A stretch of 64,000 nucleotides of DNA from assembly GCA_021018995.1 (NCBI GenBank), contig CM037593.1, positions 18,318,088 to 18,382,087 on the forward strand, written 5' to 3'. Each line of letters begins with the position of its first letter. Position 1 is the first letter of the stretch. This DNA is from Chloranthus sessilifolius. Its lineage: Eukaryota > Streptophyta > Magnoliopsida > Chloranthales > Chloranthaceae. The position numbers were made by a program, and so were the translations under genes. The notes beneath the pieces are model-generated. The model ran no database searches and had not been told where the DNA came from. It worked only from the letters and a program-made list of their open reading frames with translations. Shown piece by piece: positions 57,715-64,000 of this stretch.

Positions 57715-58605
57715 TCAAGATCTAACCGTCTGATAGGTGCGTCATGATCTCAAGATCCATTGCTAGGATGATTGGGAAAAAAACGATCTCTATCGTCTAA
57801 TTCAAGGTAGTCAAGGGTTTTTTATGGTAGAAATGTGTGTTCTTCACAAGATAAGCATGTGCAAATAACGCCACTCTTCTAGAATTTCTGCATTATTTTG
57901 ATTTTTTAAAATTATACATGGATTAAAAATTAGGAGTCATTTCTTGCACTCCAAAAATTAGTCCTTGCACCAAATTTAAAGAAAGACTAGATATATTAGG
58001 GACATGTGATATGTGAAAATGCAATTTGGGCTATTGGATTTGATGTTCATGATCCATAGATATTTAATCATGAACTTCCAATCATACGGCTTCGATGGTG
58101 CTTCACATAATAGAGGTCGCCAAACTTACAAATCTTTCTTTCAGAATCGGTGCAAGCTCAACTTTTTGAGTGTAAGTAATGGCTCCCTTAACATTATTAT
58201 TTTACTACATGTCTCAGTAAATCATCCTAGTAGTTGAAAAAGTGTTTGTGACAAATAGGTTTTAGGTTCAAACTTTCTTTCGTAAAAAAATTCTCATTTT
58301 AATTAATTTTATTAGAGCTTATATACCCTATTAGAACCCTATTAGAGTGTGGGAGCATTGCCTCTTGTAAAAGAAATCTCTCCACAAATTAGTACCAAAT
58401 AGTCTCAAAATATTGTAGCAGAAAATAGTGCGAACAACTCATATGGTGGCGTTATTTGCACCCGTTTTCTTACGAAGAAAACACATATTTCCATGATTTA
58501 AACTATTGACTACCATGAATTAGACAATGGAGATCGTTTTTTGTCCTAATCTTCAACACAATAGATCTTCAAATCACGATGCACCTATCAAACAGTCAAA
58601 TTCTT
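57715..58605. repeat. Inverted repeat with about 160-bp arms
   Basis: The arm 57715-57874 (ending GTGCAAATAACGCCAC) is inverted at 58445-58605 (starting GTGGCGTTATTTGCAC). Both contain the ATCTCAAGATCC/GATCTTCAAATC words of the fold-back family. The spacer between arms is non-coding and includes a second repeat at 57960-58110 that recurs inverted at 61930-62060 and direct at 63750-63850. Confidence 0.7.
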
Positions 58606-59911
58606 TTATCGGTAATTTGTGCCCTATGGATCGGAGGCATGTGTCTTATCATGCCCATGGCCTAAATGAATCGGGGGACCTCCACTGCCCCACTTGACAC
58701 CCCTTGGTACCAGCACTGCACCCGAATAAATGAAACATTGGAAATGTTCAAAGATGCATGCAACATGTCCTAAATGAGCGCTTTCAATAGTAATAATTGT
58801 GTAAAATGATTAAAGAGTTTGCCTCTTCTAATATTTTATTATTATTAAGTATATAAATTTTAATAAAAAAGTAGAGCATGCACCATGGTTCCATGTGGTA
58901 CAGTGGTACTAATACATTATTTTGATGTGATATGGAATTCTTGTATAGATCAAATTTTAAATTTCACTGATATCACTCCTGGCTTCAATGGTCCATATTT
59001 TAAGCTCAACGAGACATACAATGGAGATGAATTTTTATTTTCATTTATTTTTGAAAAGATGATCTAAAGATCACAACCATGCTACATGTGAAACCTACAC
59101 CTTTGGATCTCATATTCTAACAATAATACAAGGCTCTTAGAGACAAAAGATCCGCTCATCTTGGAGTTTATGGGAATCGGTGGCCCACTAGATCAGATCT
59201 GTCATGATCTCTTACAAAAACAATTGAAAATGAATCATACAATACAAATCTCTTTAAAAAGATCTTAAAGATGATGAGATCATGAGGCTATGATGAATAT
59301 ATATTAGAAGTATAAACTCTAAAAAATATTTTGAAAAAATAAGGGGTAAGTCGATGAATGCGTGAGACGAAGATTAGAAAAGAGTTGCACGAGAGACTAC
59401 ATTATGAAAATTTTCATTAATCTTTTTCTGTGTATAGATAGACTTCTATTTATACAACTCTAAAAGATTCTCTATGACCTACACCTTTGGATCCCATATT
59501 CTAACAATAATATATAGGGCTCCTACGCACAAATGACCACCAAATGCTGGTACCAAGGCTCAGGCCCAAGCCCAAGACCATAAGCCTGCATCAAAATTTA
59601 TAAAGAAGGAAACCCAAGAAAGAGGTATCCGATACTCGGACGATCGGTCAAACTTTTGATTCCACAAATTCTATAGTACTGATCACAAGATACTATCTGA
59701 GAGATATCTTTGACCCATACTTTTATCGGGTCAGCATTGGGCATGGATCATCGATGGGTAGGGACTAGGGTGGACTCAAAGGTTAGGTCGGGTGAACCCG
59801 ACCCACCCCTTATTTTATATACAAAATCAAAGAAAACAATAGGATTTTAACTAGATTGGGTAAGGCTTTCAAGTCGGGCATCAGATTGGATTAATTTTCT
59901 GAGTCGGATCA

Positions 59912-59914
<3 letters not shown>

Positions 59915-59960
<46 letters not shown>
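59915..59960 (+). repeat. AT microsatellite (23 repeats)
   Basis: Uninterrupted AT dinucleotides over 46 bp, inside GGGTCGG-rich DNA. Confidence 0.95.
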
Positions 59961-59963
<3 letters not shown>

Positions 59964-60604
59964 GTCAGGGTGCATCGTTGGATTGGGTCGGGTCCAGCAT
60001 ATTCTCTTTGCTCATTAGGCAGCCAAAATAATAAGATTTCAACTGGATTGGGAAAGACTTTTGGGTCGGGCCTCGGATCCAATAATCCAATAATTTTTTC
60101 AGTCGAGCCAGGTATATACTCTTGACTCATCGCTGCTGGTCGAGTCAGGTCAGGTCACGGTCCATCTTTGGGTTGGGGAGGCATGTTTCCTACACCCGAT
60201 GGGGTTGCCAAATTTTTGGCCCGACCTCATTAGCAGCCAGGCTCCCATTTACAGTCCTCAAAAATGAGAAGTAATCCATCAGCAAGAGCAACGTGGACCA
60301 GTTATTTTGTATAACATCGAAAGATGTGATAATTATCAGTGGTGATGAATATCAGTTCTATCCAGCAACCTGACATTCCTACTATCCCTACATCGAAATC
60401 TGTCGATGCTTGGGTCATTGATATTGTACACATGGCGCGTTGTCGTTGGAAGGCCAAAATATTAGCCTTGTTGGAAGATTTAATCCATCCAAGGAGGCTG
60501 CTTTCTTCTATTTAATGCGGAGTGTGGACCATTGTCCAGCAAAATTATAAACGACAAATCTGTTGAGAACAAAGGGCACATGACTGATATATGGCGCGAC
60601 GCAA

Positions 60605-60696
60605 TTGATTATATTGGCTATATTTTTGTACGCTTAAAATTTATCTTCCATTGATTATATTGGCTACATTTTTGTACGCTTAAAATTTATCTTCCA
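60605..60696 (+). repeat. 46-bp tandem duplication
   Basis: TTGATTATATTGGCTA starts at 60605 and 60651. The copies run through TTTTTGTACGCTTAAAAT and TTATCTTCCA with one visible difference. Confidence 0.92.
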
Positions 60697-61307
60697 TGTA
60701 ACACTATCTAAAAAAATTTCATGCTCTTAATCAGACGGTAGAGATCTTATAAACAGGGGCCCAAGTCAAATTTTCTTCTATAGCGAACGGCTCCTTTATA
60801 TTAGCACCTGATCATTCAATTGTGTGCCATGAGACGCCAAATTGTTGGGTGTAGGTATATAAATACCAACATATTTCGGTCAAACTGACCAATACTTACT
60901 CACTTTTCTTTAAAAAATAAGGATAAAATATAAAAAAATAAAAGAAAAAACTTGAAAAGGGCATTTTTTATATTTTTCCCAATTCATATTCGAAATATGA
61001 TCCATTTGACCCGATATGTGACCATGTGCCGAATTAAGGGTGTATATCATATTGGATGAGGCCTAACCTGATATATATCAGCCTGGCCCACAAAATTTCG
61101 GCCAAAATTTGGTATATTGATACTTGCTTGAGAAGATAGGAGAAATACGTATGGAGGAGGAGGTATTTATAGAAGAAATACAAAATTTGAATAAATTATA
61201 AATAAAGAAATTTGAATTCGAATTGAATAAAATATCTTTAAAGAAAATAGCATACCACACTTGGTATCCCAAATATGAGACATCAAGGTAGTATTTTCTA
61301 CATAAGA

Positions 61308-61460
61308 CACTATAAAAAATAAGACTATTAGTGATAGTTTTTTGTTAAAAAAATTATTGCTATTAGTCGTGTCGCCTCCAAAAGCTGTTGTTATTAGTCT
61401 CGCTGCTACCAAAAATTGCCTTAACAGCAAATGCCACTGAAATACCTTATTTTTGTAGTG
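61308..61460. mobile_element. CACTA-type MITE copy 6 (153 bp)
   Basis: CACTATAAAAAATAAGACTA to TTATTTTTGTAGTG with a perfect AGA duplication (61305-61307 and 61461-61463). Subfamily shared with copies 2 and 3. Confidence 0.88.
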
Positions 61461-61685
61461 AGAAATAGCATATGCTACTGGAGCAGAAGATGCCGGCAAT
61501 GTACGCTATTTCGGATACGCCACATTAGAAATAGCAAACTTTATTGGAGATACTCTAAGTACTTTATACATTCGCACAGGATCTACCCTTGAAATCGTGA
61601 AAGTTTGATTTTATAAATTATAGGCACATGAAAATCCATGCCAATCAACTGTCGACAGGATCCAATGGTAGTAATCTTAATAAAA

Positions 61686-62066
61686 TTACTTGCATTTAGA
61701 AACTTGGCCCTTGCACTGAGTTTAAAACGAAGACTTGTAACCTTGGCGACCTCAATTATATGGAAACACCATTTAAACCGTTTGATTTGGAGCCCGTCAT
61801 TTAAAGATATTAAGTGCAAAAGATTAGCACGAAATATAATCTTCATCATATGATTAAACAAAGTCAAAGGCTATTATTTGATTCAACAATTAACTACAAT
61901 AGATCATATGATAAATGCCGTGTTTTGGCCCAATCTTACCCACTAAGGATCTATAGATCATGAACTTTAAATCATACGGCCCAAATTATGTTTTCATATA
62001 TCACATATCCCTAAAATAAAAAGTATTTCTTTAACTTCGGTGCAAGGGCCAAGTTTTCGAAAAGTA
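61686..62066. mobile_element. Fold-back MITE (about 380 bp)
   Basis: The left arm TTACTTGCATTTAGAAACTT followed by GGCCCTTGCAC is inverted at the right as GTGCAAGGGCCAAG and TTTTCGAAAAGTAA. Inner words (GTTTGATTTGGAGCC / GATCATATG) pair less well. Related sequence at 57930-58110 and 63725-63870. Confidence 0.65.
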
Positions 62067-62417
62067 ATAGCACCCATTTTTTATTTACAAAGAAAACTTG
62101 TGTTCGATGACAGAGGCTGAAGAAAATGTGCTAATAAATTATTTTTTTTCCATATTCAATAATAAGGTAATATGTATAATGGTACCTCTATTTCATCTAC
62201 CCAATCTTGAAAGCCCTCACTTTCTAAAACACACACAGAAAATGGTCTTTCTCCCGAGGTGCCCACTTTATAAAATGCAACGTTTTAGGAGTGTCAAAAA
62301 AATATACACCCACCTAATATCTTCCCGGGGGCACCGACCTTTCTGAAACACTCACCATCCTTCTACTTCTTTTCCAGCCATCGTCTTTTCCGACCACTTT
62401 CTTCTCCGACTGAACCA

Positions 62418-62500
62418 CCATCTTCTTCTTTTATTTTTTCTTCTTCCCCTTCTTCTTCTTCTTCTTCTTACTCTTCTTCTTTTCTGACCACTCTTCTTCT
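62418..62500 (+). repeat. TTC-rich microsatellite
   Basis: Interrupted TTC/CTT repeats, densest at 62440-62470. The lysine- and phenylalanine-rich frames across it are artefacts. Confidence 0.85.
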
Positions 62501-63004
62501 TTGGCAACTCGTAACATCATCGAAGGACTCAATTTAAATTTACAAAAAAAAAAAAAAATCTTATAAAACAAATAACCTAAACCTAATAAACCCTAATAAA
62601 TTATAAATCTAAAAAAACTATCCCTGATAGTGGGTACCCACTGCAGTTGTAAAAGACTGGCAGTGAGCATTCACTGCCAATCTTTTATATCTAGATTAAC
62701 AGTGGGTTCCGACTATTATATTATTAAATCTAACGTGCGTGCCTACTATAACATGTTCAAAATTTCTGTGGGAAGTTTTACGATTTATTTTTTAGGTTTT
62801 CTTTTTTATTTTTAGAATTTTTTAGGTTTTCGATGAGATGAGTAAAAAAGAGAAGGACAATAAGAAGCTGCTTCGAAAAGGAGGGCTTTCCAATGATGTT
62901 GGCTTCATGGTGGGGATTGGCGAGAGTTGTGGAAGAAGAAGAAGAATAACAAGAAAGAAGAGAAAAAGGAAGAAAAGAGGGTATTCCAATGTTGTAGGCG
63001 ACAC

Positions 63005-63180
63005 CGTTGTGGCCAATGATCAAAATTTCAGCCGAAATTTTCAATTTCGGTCCCTACTGAAACGATAATTTGGGACCAAAATTTTTGTCAAATTTTGTGT
63101 GGGATTGAAATTTTGGTCTAAAATTTCGGTTTCCATCTCCTCTGAAACCGAAATGATACCCCAAATTTTGATCCTTGGTT
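63005..63180. repeat. AAATTTCGG-rich repeat
   Basis: Alternating AAAATTTCGG and its complement, ending AAATTTTGATCCTTGG. The same ending is at 54777-54800 in the NRL intron, so this is a dispersed repeat with inverted words. Confidence 0.6.
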
Positions 63181-63309
63181 GCGGCTGCCGAAGTTGAGGA
63201 ACATAGGCGCTTTCAGAGGTTGTATGGGTGACGTTTAACTCATCTAAATTATTGTACAACCATTGTATGGTCATACTTTTAGCTCCTTGAGTTGCAACCT
63301 CGTGGTCAC

Positions 63310-63690
63310 TAAAAAAATGATACCCTCTAACATCTTAAACCTATTGACTGCTTGGAATTAGATGATAGACATCGTTTTTCATCCCAATCTTCCAAAAATG
63401 AGTCATGAGACCATAATCATACCATCAGATGGTTGGTTTGTTTTTCCACGTGTCACAAATACACAAAAGGTGGCCTAAAATCACATGAAACACATTATAC
63501 TCAAAGGTAATATTAGGCCACTTTGGAGGGCTTTGTGCCACTTGAATAAAAAACTCAATATCTTGATACTTCCAAAGTATATTCATGATCCAAGATCCTT
63601 TGTGTGGAAGATTGAAGTGAAAACAATCTCTATCATATGATTACAAGCAATCAATAGGTTTTAGACATGGGTGCCCTCAGTTATCTTGGC
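63310..63690. mobile_element. Fold-back MITE
   Basis: The left arm (TGACTGCTTGGAATTAGATG, CATCAGATGG) is inverted on the right (TATCATATGATTACAAGCAA, ATCTTGATACTTCC) around a turn near 63500. Family of 45752-46150. Confidence 0.65.
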
Positions 63691-63724
63691 GAGAATAGAG
63701 GTACCCTTAAGGGATTCATTACTT

Positions 63725-64000
63725 GCACACGTTTTTCAAGTGAGTGCACCAAATTTAAAGAAAGGCTTGATATATTAACTAGGGATATGTGATATGTAAA
63801 AATGCAATATAGGCCGTCTAATTTGAAGTTCATAATCAATAAATCTCTGGGACATAAAATTGGAGCAAAACACAATATTTGTCATATGATCTATTTAATT
63901 AAATGATGAAAATTATATTTTATTCTAATCTTTTGCAATTAATATCTTTAAATATTGGCCATCAAATCAAATGACTTAGATGGTGTTTTTATATAACTTG
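63725..64000. other. Partial dispersed repeat at the window edge
   Basis: Matches 57950-58090 (TTTAAAGAAAGRCTWGATAT, GATATGTRAAAATGCAAT). Runs off the window. No gene. Confidence 0.5.

Larger units (their letters stand above)
58606..61307. other. Intergenic, repeat debris
   Basis: No gene. 59753-60240 is rich in GGGTCGGG and CCCGACC words and may be a worn hAT-like element. Short direct repeats and a microsatellite are listed separately. The plus frame 58885-59067 and the minus frame 61078-61272 have no recognisable features. Confidence 0.45.

Noticed and set aside
62838-63068. Basic Lys/Arg-rich 76-codon frame, possible nuclear protein
   Set aside because: Purine-rich low-complexity DNA; the opposite strand is equally open and hydrophobic.

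Overview
This window is nuclear DNA of a flowering plant. The evidence is plant Ty1-copia and Ty3-gypsy LTR retrotransposons, plant-type MITEs (short non-autonomous DNA transposons), a plant L1-type LINE fragment, a DYW-class PPR gene and an NPH3/RPT2-like gene. The AT-rich, repeat-dense background and the 2.9-kb intron suggest a large genome. I cannot name the species.

Layout. 1-7459: 3' part of a pol-less Ty3-gypsy element (element A, 3' LTR 4617-6236) that landed inside an older LTR (element H, 6242-7459, minus strand). 7460-8630: small MITEs. 8631-35767: one Ty1-copia element whose two LTRs lie 26 kb apart because it was split between integrase and reverse transcriptase by a nest. The nest is a pol-less gypsy element B (about 11868-33597, minus strand). 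B's interior carries solo LTR F (15319-17886, target-site duplication (TSD) TAAGG). B's right LTR was cut by gypsy element C (20166-33233, TSD GACTT). C carries solo LTR D inside its gag gene (22004-24759, TSD ATGAC) and a hAT MITE (29861-30424). The order of insertion is therefore copia, then B, then C, then D. 35768-40059: MITE debris and a 1.55-kb non-autonomous hAT element. 40060-42171: an intact intronless PPR-DYW gene. 42288-47554: a LINE tail, a Mutator-like fold-back element with a 4 x 90-bp array, and MITEs. 47555-50720: solo LTR E (TSD GGATC). 51402-55623: minus-strand NPH3/RPT2-like gene, two exons visible, BTB-encoding 5' exon not in the window. 55624-64000: intergenic, full of fold-back MITEs.

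Only two host genes are supported. PPR-DYW would act in plastid or mitochondrial RNA editing; the NRL protein would act in phototropin signalling at the plasma membrane. Nothing links them functionally.

The most unusual signal is a recurrent architecture in five otherwise different LTR elements (A, B, D, F, H). Each carries short palindromes (GATCGATC, CAATCGATTG or CGTTCGAACG types) placed as pairs or arrays with a start-to-start spacing almost always of 19-22 bp. Each pair is also an inverted repeat able to form an RNA hairpin. In A and D (and, with a different motif, in E) the palindromes follow a conserved block of about 100 bp.
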